Source of the DNA: Crossaster papposus
Taxonomy: Eukaryota; Echinodermata; Asteroidea; Velatida; Solasteridae
Reading direction: 5' to 3'
Assembly: GCA_037893245.1 (NCBI GenBank)
Contig: JBAIAA010000313.1
Span: 1,362,001-1,426,000, forward strand
DNA length: 64,000 nucleotides
How positions within the stretch are numbered: the stretch's first letter is position 1; every line of letters begins with the position of its first letter. Made by a program: the position numbers and the translations under genes. Positions 1 through 11,299 of this stretch are shown here, piece by piece. The notes beneath the pieces are model-generated. The model did not search any database and was not told the origin of the DNA. It saw only the letters and a list, made by a program, of their open reading frames with translations.

Positions 1-140
1 TACAACCTGAATATGCACAAGAAACGTCACGAGCGGCCGGAAGCATTTGTGTGCGAGGTCAAAGATTGCGAGCAAGTCTTCCCTACAATGAGTAAGCTGA
101 ACAACCACCTCCGGGCCCACTTCCCAGAACAGCGAATCAA
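1..140 (+). CDS. ZXDC: ZXDC-like exon a (window-edge exon)
   Basis: Frame 1 is open from the first base. It encodes the last helix of one finger (ending H6 and H10) and a full finger C18-C23-H36-H40. The donor is AA|GTATGT at 141, phase 2. It joins exon b with a Lys codon split across the intron. The upstream part is cut by the window edge. Confidence 0.85.
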
Positions 141-3100
141 GTATGTGTGACTCCAAATCTTAAAATTTAGGTTGAGGAAAAGTAAAACTGTCATTTTGTT
201 GATTTTGTAGATTTTTGTCTTTTTGTTGGTTTTGGTCTTTTTGTTGATTTTGGTCTTTTTGTTGAATTTAGTCCTTTTGTTGGATTTCAATGATAGCCCT
301 CTTCAATTCTCTAAAATCAACAAGGCAGTTTTGGAGGATTGAGACTATATTTTATTTGTGTGCCTGTTGATGTTAGAGGTTAAAGGGATCGTATACGTTT
401 TGTAATTGGAACCCATTGTTTGTTTTAATCCTATATAGTTATAGATATATACCATAAAACTAACCTGTAAAAATTTCATTTCAAAAGGTGGTACCGATTT
501 TGAGATATTGCCGAAAATCTGGAGCGGTTATGTTTACGCGGGAAGAATAATCTGCATTGGAATACACGCTCTGAGAAACGTCACTGCAGTAACGCTTCTC
601 AGATTCAAATTTTTGGGGATAAAAAGTGATATCTTTTCCCATAACCGCAGTACTTCGAAGTGAAAAGTTTCTAAAAATGCATTATGCTATCTAAAGCTGC
701 TGTACTTCTTACCAAGTAAGTTTTTATTGCCATTAATTTTTTGAGTAATTACCAAACGTATACGATCCCCTTAAGCTGTGTCTTGTATTGTTTTCTTGTA
801 TTGTTTATGCTCGGCCATGCATAAATAATGTCACGATTATACTAGATACCATCGGCACTGCTTTCCGATATAATTGGCAATTCCTCATTGTATTGCAATG
901 ATTGTTGTATGATTTTGAACGATTGAGGCAGTGGTCACCTCTCTACTATTAAACAAATGTAAGAAATAATATATGATTTTGGAGGATTGAGGCTGTATCA
1001 AATGTTTTTATAGCTCGGCAATTGAAAGATGCTGTAGAATTGAGGATGAATTCTTGCCAGAATGGCCTGGGCCTGAAATATTCCTCTCTTTATTTTCTCT
1101 CACTCACCAGATGTAAATACCCAGGCTGTGATAAGTCGTTTACAACCACGTGTGGCATGGGTTCCCATTACCGTATCCATGACCGGGACGACACAATATT
1201 CCCATGTTTAGTGGAGGGGTGCAACAAGATATACAACAAAGCGTGTCGCCTCAAACTTCACATGAGATCGCATACCGGAGAGCGGCCTTTCAAATGTACT
1301 GCAGAGGTAGGTAGAGTTTTTTGTCTAGGTTTGGATGACGAATGTGTAGAATGTTAGTTTGGGCAGTTGAATGAACTCTGGGAAACAAAATTGTGTAAGT
1401 TTTAGCTATGCTGCTACTCGTTCGAATGCTTACGCGCACTATTTAAGGAAATTTGTTAAAACGCGTCACCAAGACGCATCTTATAAAATGCCATTCTTTT
1501 GTCGTTTTCTCCAGAATGACAGCATGCTAGAAGGAATAATTTTACAGGGAGTTTAAAATCATTCAAGAAATTATACGAGGGATATAGGGTTAAAAAAGAA
1601 ACATTTCAGGCTTATATTTGCAGGCTTATATAAAGCTGTTTAAAAATACGGGATGTTCCAAAATCCAAATTAAAATGGTCGTTTCTAAATGGTGTAGCAT
1701 TGTTCATAGTTCTTCATCAGCCAAACTCCAACAGGCAGCATGTATTAAAATTGACTCCACCTTCCGTTTTCTTTCTAGGGGTGTAACTGGGCCTTTACTT
1801 GCATCCAGAAGCTAAGTCGTCACATGGTGCAACACACCGGTGACAGACGCTATGAATGCGCGCAGCCCGATTGTCAGAAACTCTTCACTCGCTTGGAGCA
1901 TCTCAAGACTCATATCAAGACTCACACTGGCGAGAAACCATTCGTCTGCACTCAGACAGGTGAGTTGAGGTCTATGCACTGGATTCGAACCTCGGACCTG
2001 TGAATTGATTTTGTGAATTGGCTGAACTAGTGTGTGTTGTTGTTTATAGTGTGAGAGTCGAGTTTTGTTAGAATTTGCAGGGAAAGTGAGTCACAACTGA
2101 TTTGTATTATTGTATATAGTTATGGTTATGCTTGAGCTGTTGCATTTTTGGATCTGATGAGCTTGGTTAGGAGTTTGGTGGAATTCAAACCTTAGACTTT
2201 TGATTTAATATTGTGTCTTGTTTGGCAGTTGGCTCAAATAATTTATGTTTCAATTTACGGTAAAACATGTCACAACAAAATTTGGTTGAAATTTTGCATT
2301 TGCGATCTGAACCTCGTCTATTACCCTTCTAGTCTTCTGCATTTTATTTCAAGTTTTGCAAAAGCACTTTTGCCAATAGAATTACAATGTATCACACATG
2401 CTTCATTCCTTTGATCTTGTATTATCCCTTCAGACTGTACCGCACGCTTTGCCTCTCGCAGTAGCCTGTTCATGCACGTCAAGCGACACAAACAGGGCTA
2501 CCAGAATAAACAGAAGAATATCTTCAATTGTCCCATGGATGAGTGCAACCAAAGCTATGTCACTAAAGAGGGGCTCAAGAAACACATCTTGACTGTGCAT
2601 AGTATCATGCTGCCTAGTAAGTACTTACTTACAATGGTACATGTACTTTACATCAGGGTTGTAGTCGAGTCCCTGCAAGTCTGTTCACAAGTCCGTTCAC
2701 AAGTCCTTTCGTGAAGCCAGTCACAAGTCTCTTCATAAAGGCAGTCACAAGTAACTGGATGAACAATGACAAAGGAATGCCTTTGTCAAAGCTGATTTTA
2801 ATAGCTTGTGATTTGAATTGGAACCAAAGGATTTGTGATGGACTTGCAGGGACTTGCAGGGACTTGCAGGGACTTGCAGGGACTTGCAGGGACTTACAGG
2901 GACTTGCAGGGACTTGCAGGGACTTGTGATGGACTCGACTACATCCCTGCTTTACATTCTATTCTACATGCTTCCCGAACAGATTTGTACGTTTTGTGAA
3001 GCAGTTGAATTCTAAGCCCTTATAAAGGAGGTTCGAAGTCCATTTCAAACACTCTCTGAATTTCATTGGCAGTCTCGACTCATGGGCACGTGTGCCATAA

Positions 3101-6100
3101 GGAATACGTAAATGGCGCTGACTGGCTACTATGTACATACTATTCAGTACTGTGTGCGTATTTCGAAAAGTGTTCGCCCTGAATTGAATGCGCTCGCGCA
3201 ATCCTGAGCGTCTTGTCGTTGCACAAACAAACTTTTGTTTTTCAAGACTGTGAATACCTGTACCATATGAATATTGTTTTGCCCAAAAAACATGCATCTT
3301 GCTTTGTAGAGGGACGACAGAGGTACATGTACATACATTTTAATATAAATTGGACGAAGATTTGTCGTGTTTGAAAATATTGATTCTCCATGATTCTACA
3401 AAATGACAATTACAAAATGGCGTCGCGCATTAAACGCATCACCTCCAGTTCTAATGTAAATGTACCAATATATGGCTCATTTAAATTAGACAATTCCAGG
3501 GGTTTAAGATCGCGCAAGGCATGATGGAAAAGACATGGTGCATCAAGATCGTAGCCATGGTAACGAGGTTGTTTCAATGGGGTTTGTCACTGGATATCAT
3601 TTAACCTGTGAGGGCGCTATTCAGTATTCACAATGCAAAGTAATTTGTCAAACAGCCCTATTGCTTTTGTGCGACGCCCGTGCACATTCCGCGTATGTTC
3701 TTAAATAAGAGGTCCCTACACATTTGGTAGCCGTAATAATTGGAGCCCAAAGTACCTGTGGATTAGCCAAGCACGTGGTTGTCGCCGAATAAATCTATAG
3801 CCTAAAATGTGTTGTGCACTTCACTGCATTTTAGCTTTCTAATGTTTGTCTAAGTTTTCAAGAAGCAATTTTCTCGTTTAATTAAATGTTTATTAAATGT
3901 TGTTTTAACAGGTGCGAATGAGTCAGAGTTGGTGTACATCCCAACTGAGAATCCCCAAGCCATGGTGGATGCTATGACCGACCCCGGCCTTCTACATAAT
4001 CCTACAGGTAAATCTTGTCTTATATTCTTGAGGCTGCATCCTAGAGCCCTTTCGAATTCCTGGCTTTGTCTTCGACTGTAGGCGATTTTAGACCCCAACT
4101 GCAGAAACTTCAGCTGCATTCTGATGCCTGTTATGCTTCAAATAAGAAAAATTCAATCCGTTGATGAAGCCATCATTCTTATGGACCTTTGTTTTGTACA
4201 TGAAATTGATCATTTAACTGACTGCACATGAACAAAAAATCTTAAATTCTTAAAAATTCAGAATAAGGAAAAGCCATATGTTCTGTTCATTGAACAGACA
4301 AAGTTCTAGTTTTTAATTAGTTTTTGTTTTTATTCAGTGGTTCGGATAACCCCAGCCCCAACCACTGACAGCACCACAACCAATCACCTCTCAGTAATTC
4401 CACTGAACAAAGACAACCCCTTAGTCTTAGCCAGTCAGAATCAGTCCAGCGGACTGGTACCCTACGCTGCCGGTGCTGGTCTGATAGTAGACAGCAACGG
4501 GGCACCAGTGAGTTTCGTCAACTCGCCAACAACGCAGGCTTCGACGTTATTATCATCGTCGTCATGGAGCTCCAGGGGTCTGCATCATGAGAACTGGAGT
4601 GGATCGGCACGGACCGACTTTATGTATATGCAAGGAGGAAGAAAAGGCAGAGTAACAAGTAAGAATTACAAACTTTAGCAGTGATAACTTTAACATGAAG
4701 GTAATAGGTGCGTATAGATTAGAATGCTCAATGGATCACAGAGGGAGGCTAGTTTTTCTATACCACAAGATAAATCAGTCAGTATTTGTTTTGTAACACC
4801 TCACCCACAGATTCTGCGCAATTTAAGCTAAATTTAAAAGTAATGACATTTGAATTTATAGATCAAATTAAACAGTCGTAAAATTTTATTTAAAAATCTC
4901 AATGTAACAACAATGTTTTAGAGCATAAAACATTCGTACATTGTCAGTTCATATATTTTTCTGGTGTTTTTCTAGTGGGATAAGAGTCTTGCTGTTTCTA
5001 CTACTACTACTACTACTACTACGGAACTACATTGTATTCCTGGAACTATGCATCCATGAATATGGAAAGTGCGGTTGTTTGTAGAATTAGCCTGAATGTT
5101 CACATTTGTAGCCACTGGTGATGATGACTACGTTTCATTGCTTTGGTGAACTGGTGAATTGGCATTGTCTCTCAAAATAAGGTACTCTTGAGATGCCGTC
5201 AACAATGGGGAAGACTGATCCTCCTGTGTCTGGTGCGATGAGTGTCCTGCTGGTTCTTGATAAGATGAGGATTCTCCGTGAGAAGGATGATCCTTCTGGT
5301 GTGTCTGGTGCGATGAGTGTCCTGTTGGTTCTTGATGAGATGAGGATTCTCCATGGGAAGGCTGATCCTTCTGGTGTGAGTGTGAGTGTCCTACTGGTAC
5401 CGGTAGTGGTACTGTATGAGATGAGGGTTCTCCGTGAGAAGGCTGATCTTTCTGGTGTGTCTGATCCTTCTGGAGTGTGAGTGTCCTGCTGGTACCGGTA
5501 GTGGTGCTGTATGAGATGAGGATTCTCCAGGAGAAGGCTGATCCTTCTGGAGTGTCTGATCCTTCTGGAGTGTCTGATCCTTCTGGAGTGTGAGTGTCCT
5601 GCTGGTACCGGTATTATTATTATTATTATTATTAACTTATATTGCGCAAATTCCATAAAAAGATGTTCAAATGCGGTAGTGGTGCTGTATGAGATAAGGA
5701 TTCTCCGTGGGAAGGCTGATCCTTCTGGTGTGTCTGGTGCGAGTGTCCTGCTGGTACCGGTAGGGTTCTCATTCAGTAGAATGTGTAGCTCACAGCAGCA
5801 ACTGAAACAGCACTAATGTCGTGTTTTGGGGTTTTGCTTGTCAAGCTTGTAATTTTGTATGCTCGTTTCAGAGTGATGCGTAGAAACAGTGATGATATTC
5901 CAGTATTCAAACCCAGCATTGTCAGGAATTGTGACAATAGTAGCTCTGAGGCAGTGATTGGTGTATAAAATGTGGCCACATTTAGCTTCGGTAGAAATTA
6001 CCTTGAGTTTGTTGGCGAGTATTCTTTCCAAGTGGTGTATTACAGTACCATGTGTCCGAGCTCGTGCAAGAGTTGTCTTTCGGTCTTTGCCAAAAGAATT

Positions 6101-8192
6101 GACAGTTCTTCTTCTGAGTATAAAGGAGAAATGTGTTAACAGGACAGCGAAGGTTTTCTGGCACTTCATACATTACACCTGCTTGGCTCCTATCGTTGTC
6201 ATTTTCCCAGTCATTTTTTTGTCAGGTGGTCACCTTTTGTGATATAACAGCCAGTTGGAATCGGTGTTAATTGTTCTTACTTCGATTGCAGTAGTAAATC
6301 ATGACGTCTATAAACACCTTGATCTAAAGACCAGCTGGTGTGGAAATATCTGTTGCTGCCAAAGAATTAATTTTGTCATATCTTCTGAAGTTATAGTTTT
6401 TTTTACGTTCCACACATCCTTTTCCAATTGTTTTCAAATGAACAAGCGCAATTTTGAAACATCTGTTCGAGCGCTCAGATGCTTGAGCCTTGACAGTGTC
6501 GTCTGGATTGCTTTAAAATTGATTGATTGTCTTTAAAATGTTTCTGCAAACCGTATCTGACGGACTGCATGCTCTTCTTGCTGTACTGTTGACCATCGAT
6601 TTGACAAATCTCCAGGTAAAACCTCCGCAAACAGTTATTGAAGTCCGTGGTGTTCATTTGCAAAACCACCGACAAAGATGAGTTTCTAAAATGTTCATTG
6701 TGTATTTCACACTTTTCTTGGTATTTTTTGAGTCGGTAGAATCAAGGAATTCTGTCAATTCCTCGTCAATGAGAAGGGCAGATTGATGTTCTGAGCTGCA
6801 TTCCATTTTGTTAAGTGTACCGTAATGACAACATTGTGCATGACATTTACGTAAAATATGCCGTTTGGAAAGGCACCTGACTATTTGCAAATTCGTTCTT
6901 TTCCCCCCCGACTGTACTTGTAGTGAACCTTGTTCAACGGTTTGTGAGTGATAGATGCATGCTTTAAGCTAAGTATCGTAACACACGTCTTGGTTCTATT
7001 CATGGTTCCGTTGCTACGGGTAAAGTACTTTGTTGCTATGGTATAGTACTTTTCAAAACGAGGCTGCCATGATAGTTTTTTGGGAGAGTCGTTGAACAAA
7101 TTATTTAAAAAAGAAAGTGTTACGTGACAAGCTCTAGGCCAATCAAGACACAGAATCTGTGGGTGAGGTGTTAAAATAGAAATATACCATGTGGATAACT
7201 TTTGACTCCCATTGTCCCCATTGTGTTCCGGTCTTCACAGGGTACCGAATTTAAATACAGTAGTCATGTTGTAATTGGTCATATAAACCCTAACTCCCTC
7301 ACCCCTTTTACTAGAAAGTATCCTGATCCCGCCACAGTCCACCAATTTTGGTTTGCAAAAACTGCTGGTGTCCCGAGTCCATCAGACTCCACCAGTATAC
7401 ATTCTGGAGAGATCCTGAGTCCATCATTCTCCACCAGCAAAAGTTTGATGGACTGTGACGGATATAAGGATACCTAGGTGGCATACAACAAATTGCAGTG
7501 CGTTTCTCCATAGAGTCCATCACAACCCATCACCTGAATGTCTGTATCCTGAATCCGTCACACTCCTGCAGTATTTCTAGGCTTAAAATCCTCAATCCAT
7601 CACACTCCTCCAGTTGGTTCAATATGGAGGTATCCTGAATCCACTAAAATCCTCCAAAACAGGAAATGGATTTTGATGGACTCAGGGTGGTTAGGGTTAA
7701 AGGAAAATTTGCAACAGTGAAACTTTATTCGATGTAATTTATCCTCCAATAACCATTGACCTCTCTTGTTAAAATTGTTCATCAAGGAAACTCGGAGAGT
7801 GGTGATTCTGAGTCTGACAGCACCCTTGCGCCGTCCTACATTCCATCCAGTTTCAGTATGACTACCACAGCGTCACTGACCTTGCGTGACCCGGCGACTG
7901 GCGCACGCTACGTCCAGACACAACTTTTGCAGGTAGACCCCCAGTTCTCGTAAAACAAGTTGATGCACTTTACATTCACGATATCTGTTCACCAATTCAA
8001 ATTTTAAGAACAGTAGATCAGACATTTTACAAATCTAAATTTACATACCTAATCCACATATACCCAACATGAACAACAGTATCCGCTCGTTCGACGAGCG
8101 TCTATGATATACGAGAAAATTCAGTGATTAATTATGAAAAACAAGACTGCATCTTAAGATTCTGTCCATTTAGCAGGCACTTTCTATTACGC

Positions 8193-8237
<45 letters not shown>

Positions 8238-9586
8238 ACAAAGCATTTATATATCGCGTCTTATGTTACCTGTTGCCATGTTAAAAAAACATGGCAGACT
8301 TATTGGCCAATCAGCAGCTTTGTCCAGATTTCTGCACCAAAATGATGTCACAGTGGACTGTGATTGGCTGGCATGCAGCGGGGTAACAAAAATTAGTATG
8401 GCCACAATACATGTATATCAGACGTTGGTTTGGAGATAGCTCCGTTAACGAGTATGATACTGACTACATGAACACTGTGCAACTTCTTGAAACTAGACTC
8501 TACAAATATTTGGGGGAAATTTCGTAATTAGGATGTACATGTCAGACATTATTGCCCTTATTGACATTATAGAGCAAGGGGTTAATAAGCTGCTGTTGGA
8601 AAAAGTGAACGTGATACATCGTTCATAACTACCTTTGGGCTTTGTCATTAACGCGTCGAGGCCCATGAGCTGGTTTTAAAAATACTTCTTTAAAACCGGC
8701 TAATTACATTTGTATTCCCTTACTAATACGCAACGTCCAAACAGAACAAAATTACAGACCAAACTATTAAGGTACACTACCACCTTAACGACCTTGTACT
8801 TGTACATCATGTGGTCCGACATATGTTGTATTTTACAGAATTGCCCACAGTAAAACAATCTTGGTTTTTTTTTGCTTTGGCCTTAAGGACTCGTGACCAT
8901 TTAGATCCGGTTTGAAAAGGGCCCTGTTACCTCGTCCAGTAGCGAAAAGTCCTTTCGTCTGGTCTGACGGCTGATCGGAACTGTTTAATTTTGGGGTCTA
9001 TTGCAAATGTTTACACAAGTAATCTATTCTAGAAGATACCCACTTATGGTTTTCATTCCTCAGTCCGAAACAATAACCCCTTCGCTGGTACAGATCAAAA
9101 CCAATGCCATGTTCTGCTTTGGACGTTCCCCAAGGGGCAATAAATTGATGCACCCGACTGACTTAACAAAATTCTGGTCAGACAGGTCTATGTACTAGAC
9201 AAGAGTGAGCTGAAGACTGGACAGGCCTGGTACCGAACAAGGTAACGGGGAGCCTTTTTTAAACCTAGTCTAAATGGTTGCAATCCCTAAAAAGTCAGAC
9301 TGGCTAGAGATGACGTTGACAATTGAATACATGTACCTTCTTTTCTGAACAGGATGACCCACCAGATGAGAGCGAGCTAGCCTTCCAGTTAGCCTCTCAC
9401 ACTACGACCTCTGTGTGTTCCGCTGTCGACCTCAACGTGTCCGCCATCTTGCCAGCCACTGACTCTCACGGCCACGCCCAGTGTCAGTCGTCTAGCAGCG
9501 TCGATTTCCTTCAGGACGATCGGGAGACAGAATCCTCCATCGGCGGTTTCCGAGAGAGTACCATCAATCTACAGGATTTAGAGTAA
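1..9586 (+). CDS. ZXDC: ZXDC-like C2H2 zinc-finger gene (5' end outside window)
   Basis: Eight coding exons splice in one frame: 1-140, 1111-1306, 1779-1959, 2434-2616, 3912-4007, 4338-4658, 7787-7932 and 9353-9586, giving 498 residues plus stop. Every junction has GT/AG and matching phase. The window starts inside a finger; one partial and seven complete C2H2 fingers follow with little linker, then a long finger-free tail rich in Ser/Thr and acidic residues ending STINLQDLE. Finger order and wording (for example [19 protein letters not shown] and [14 protein letters not shown]) match the vertebrate ZXDA/B/C family, nuclear proteins with about ten fingers; ZXDC acts with CIITA on MHC class II transcription in mammals, a role that need not hold here. 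The family match is from memory of its sequences. Promoter and first exons lie upstream of the window. Another C2H2 family is possible but less likely. Confidence 0.85.
195..290 (+). repeat. T-rich imperfect tandem repeat in intron
   Basis: About four to five copies of an 18-20 bp unit resembling TTTTTGTTGATTTTGGTC. The lysine-rich open frame on the other strand is an artefact of this repeat. Confidence 0.7.
384..770. mobile_element. TTAA-flanked MITE in ZXDC-like intron
   Basis: The left end AGGGATCGTATACGTTT and the right end AAACGTATACGATCCCC are inverted copies with one mismatch at the tip. Both ends abut TTAA (380-383 and 771-774), the target duplication used by piggyBac and Kolobok elements. 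No transposase is present inside the 387 bp, so it is non-autonomous. Confidence 0.75.
1111..1306 (+). CDS. ZXDC: ZXDC-like exon b: two zinc fingers
   Basis: Acceptor CTCACCAG|A at 1110/1111; donor GAG|GTAGGT at 1307. Encodes fingers C48-C53-H66-H70 and C79-C84-H97-H101 and the start of the next (C109), with a TGERP linker between. The open frame upstream of 1111 is intron read-through. Confidence 0.88.
1779..1959 (+). CDS. ZXDC: ZXDC-like exon c: two zinc fingers
   Basis: Acceptor TTTCTAG|GG and donor ACAG|GTGAGT. It completes the finger begun in exon b ([15 protein letters not shown]) and encodes the next ([19 protein letters not shown]), then a TGEKPF linker and the first Cys of another finger. 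Ends in phase 1. Confidence 0.88.
2434..2616 (+). CDS. ZXDC: ZXDC-like exon d: last two zinc fingers
   Basis: Acceptor CCCTTCAG|AC; donor CTA|GTAAGT, phase 1. Completes the finger with [19 protein letters not shown] and adds the last one, [19 protein letters not shown] with an irregular H-x4-H end. No finger follows this exon. Confidence 0.88.
2841..2926 (+). repeat. 10-bp tandem repeat (GACTTGCAGG)
   Basis: Eight full units plus a partial one, a single A variant in the sixth unit. Lies in the intron between exons d and e. The unit is preceded by degenerate CAAGTC words from about 2670. Confidence 0.95.
3912..4007 (+). CDS. ZXDC: ZXDC-like exon e
   Basis: Acceptor TTTTAACAG|GT; donor ACAG|GTAAAT, phase 1 in and out. 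A 96-bp exon encoding an acidic finger-free stretch ([17 protein letters not shown] and following). Supported by frame and splice sites rather than by a recognised domain. Confidence 0.75.
4338..4658 (+). CDS. ZXDC: ZXDC-like exon f: Thr/Ser-rich region
   Basis: Acceptor TATTCAG|TG; donor ACAA|GTAAGA, phase 1 in and out. An alternative donor CCA|GTGAGT at 4508 would end in phase 0 and break the frame of exon g, so the longer exon is chosen. The product is low in structure, rich in T, S, N and hydrophobics; a transactivation region is only a guess. Confidence 0.75.
4998..5022 (+). repeat. CTA trinucleotide microsatellite
   Basis: Eight consecutive CTA triplets inside the ZXDC-like 3.1-kb intron. 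Confidence 0.95.
5190..5760 (+). repeat. Complex minisatellite, units about 85-110 bp
   Basis: Repeated blocks share GATCCTTCTGG, GTGAGTGTCCTGCTGGTACC and GATGAGGATTCTCC, with smaller internal TCCTTCTGGAGTGTCTGA repeats at 5545-5595. A (TTA)n microsatellite at 5612-5634, followed by a sequence resembling a LINE/SINE 3' end, interrupts it. Open frames here on both strands are repeat artefacts. Confidence 0.9.
5813..6890 (-). pseudogene. Degenerate Crypton-like tyrosine recombinase
   Basis: Three reading-frame blocks on the minus strand resemble successive parts of the Crypton/DUF3504-type tyrosine recombinases (also seen in ZMYM and QRICH1 proteins). The N-terminal block (6890-6654) has [18 protein letters not shown]; the next (6675-6475) has [20 protein letters not shown]; the C-terminal block (6169-5813) has [20 protein letters not shown] followed by [12 protein letters not shown], which places the catalytic Arg, His and Tyr in order. 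Stops and frame changes between the blocks show it is dead. It lies antisense in the 3.1-kb intron of the zinc-finger gene. The family call rests on motif memory; a database profile search would settle it. Confidence 0.6.
7340..7690 (+). repeat. Degenerate repeats of an AATCCATCACACTCC-like word
   Basis: Variants of GAGTCCATCA-x-TCCACCAG and TCCTGAATCC recur about every 30-60 bp on the plus strand, with inverted forms such as GATGGACT. The array is old. It fills the end of the ZXDC-like 3.1-kb intron. Confidence 0.6.
7787..7932 (+). CDS. ZXDC: ZXDC-like exon g
   Basis: Acceptor TTCATCAAG|GA after a short pyrimidine tract; donor GCAG|GTAGAC. Phase 1 in, phase 0 out. Encodes an acidic Ser-rich stretch, then [20 protein letters not shown]. 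It follows a 3.1-kb intron. Confidence 0.75.
8194..8234 (+). repeat. TAA trinucleotide microsatellite
   Basis: About 13 TAA units, followed by a sequence of the LINE/SINE 3'-end type (CATTTATATATCGCG). The rest of the 7933-9352 intron shows no coding signal. Confidence 0.9.
8886..9293. mobile_element. Old inverted-repeat element (probable MITE)
   Basis: The left arm with ACCATTTAGATCCGGTTTGAAAAGGG and GTTACC is matched in inverted, diverged form by the right arm GGTAACGGGGAGCC...TTTAAACCTAGTCTAAATGGT. No clear target duplication was found. Confidence 0.45.
9353..9586 (+). CDS. ZXDC: ZXDC-like terminal exon with stop codon
   Basis: Acceptor TTTTCTGAACAG|GATGAC, phase 0. Encodes 77 residues starting [13 protein letters not shown] and ending STINLQDLE before TAA. 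Acidic and Ser-rich, with no finger. The exact 220-bp duplication starts 79 bp after the stop. Confidence 0.8.
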   Translation, partial: DDPPDESELAFQLASHTTTSVCSAVDLNVSAILPATDSHGHAQCQSSSSVDFLQDDRETESSIGGFRESTINLQDLE

Positions 9587-9665
9587 AAAGAAAAGTATCT
9601 GAAATCTTCAAAGTCACTTAATTTCTTTGCTCTATTTTTGAAAAAAAATGAGCTCTGGAAATTAA

Positions 9666-10105
9666 GGAATGTGTGATCCAGTCACGTAAGATCACATCTT
9701 TAGTTTAATATGAATTTTTCTGTTAATGGTGCACCTCAGAGAAGTCCACTGATCTCAACAAAACCTGTTCATTTGTAAATGCTTTGTCCAACAGAAATGA
9801 TCAAAAGATCTTGATATGGATTTATATTTTTTAGAGCGAGAAAGGATTTAGGTATTGTTCCCACCAGGCACCTTACAGCACTCGCGGAATGTGTGATCCA
9901 GTCACGTAAGATCACATCTTTAGTTTAATATGAATTTTTCTGTTAATGGTGCACCTCAGAGAAGTCCACTGATCTCAACAAAACCTGTTCATTTGTAAAT
10001 GCTTTGTCCAACAGAAATGATCAAAAGATCTTGATATGGATTTATATTTTTTAGAGCGAGAAAGGATTTAGGTATTGTTCCCACCAGGCACCTTACAGCA
10101 CTCGC
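9666..10105 (+). repeat. Exact 220-bp tandem duplication
   Basis: Positions 9666-9885 and 9886-10105 read identically, from GGAATGTGTGATCC to CAGCACTCGC. It sits just after the ZXDC-like stop codon, probably within its 3' UTR. The lack of any difference means a very young duplication or an assembly artefact. From 10106 to 10958 I see no gene. Confidence 0.95.
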
Positions 10106-10958
10106 TAATCAAACCTGTTTTTTTCCCTATTATGTGGCAATATATTATGATTTGATTTGCTTTTCAGTCCCTTGTTATTTATTGCTATACAATGTTACCC
10201 CAAAAGATAAAGATGAACAATTTGGGAATTTATCTTATGAAATATGAGTTTATATTGACAGATGTTATAAGGAAGTTCAGTTTATGAGATCAAAATATAT
10301 TTAAACAAGAGAGACAATGTGTCAGATTTCTTGTGTACAGCTTTTAAGAAAGTGTGTAAATTAAGAAGGATCACAGCAGAGGTCGTTGATGGTGCGCGCG
10401 TGGAGGCTCTTTTGGATGCAGAAGTTGTGATCGAAAAACAGGACTCATTAACACCCGTCCGACTTTATTACCATGTGCGTGCAATCTTGATTTAAAGCAC
10501 AAACTTCAAAATTTAATACGGACTTTTAAAGTTCCTAGTACAGATGTCATTTTTAATACAAAATAACAAAACAATATACCCGTACCCTTGTTAGTCATAG
10601 AAACCACTCTTTGTATTAAATAATAACGGCGGTATTAGCTTTGAGAACTTGCGGCAAATGTGGTTTATTAAATATTTGCACGTAGAATGGAAAATTGTAC
10701 ACCCCTTTCTTATCTTGGGCTATACCGATTCTACCTCTCTCCCATCGGCCAATCAGTTGGCAAGGAATAATGAATCTAAAATATTCAAAAAAAATCGAAC
10801 ACCACTGGAAAACAAGAGGGCGCTACAGTATGATGGCGCAACAGGATCATGAACAGGATTAGAGAAGATATAATTTTCTGAAAAATCAAAGGTCGCCAAT
10901 ATCTCGTATTGGTCTGCAGTATAGTGTAGTGATTAGGTGACGTCTCCCGACCGGCCGC

Positions 10959-11285
10959 TTATGGCCCTATCACACCAGAACGTTTTAGGCCAACGCGTGA
11001 GTAGCGCGTTAAAAAATAGTTTATTTTCTGGCAAACGCTGAACTTCCACAGAAAAAGTCAAGTGGAACCGTGATTTCAGCGTGTCCATAACGCGTTCATA
11101 ACGGGTTTGTAGTGTTCGCCACCGCGTGAATGTTTTAGGCCAACGCGTGAGTAACGTGTTTGAATTTCGGCAACACGCGGGTAAACGTTGACCAACGCTA
11201 GGCCAGCGTTCGCAACACGCTGAGCGCGTTACCCACACGCTGGGACACGCTGTCACGCGCTGAGGCAAAAATACATTTTTCAACA
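10959..11285. mobile_element. Half of a GGCCCTGTCACACC-type inverted-repeat element
   Basis: Begins ATGGCCCTATCACACCAGAA and runs through CGCGTGAGTAGCGCG-type words, then stops at AAAAATACATTTTTCAAC, the usual mid-point of this family. Its mirror half is missing. Fuller relatives lie at 14.7-18.9 kb. Confidence 0.75.
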
Positions 11286-11299
11286 TACATGTATATGCA

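Noticed and set aside
2841..2926. Regular short repeats as a CRISPR array
   Set aside because: Units are contiguous 10-mers without spacers in an animal intron.
5135..5656. 173-codon minus-strand open frame (RRIRHSRR repeats)
   Set aside because: Artefact of the minisatellite at 5190-5760.
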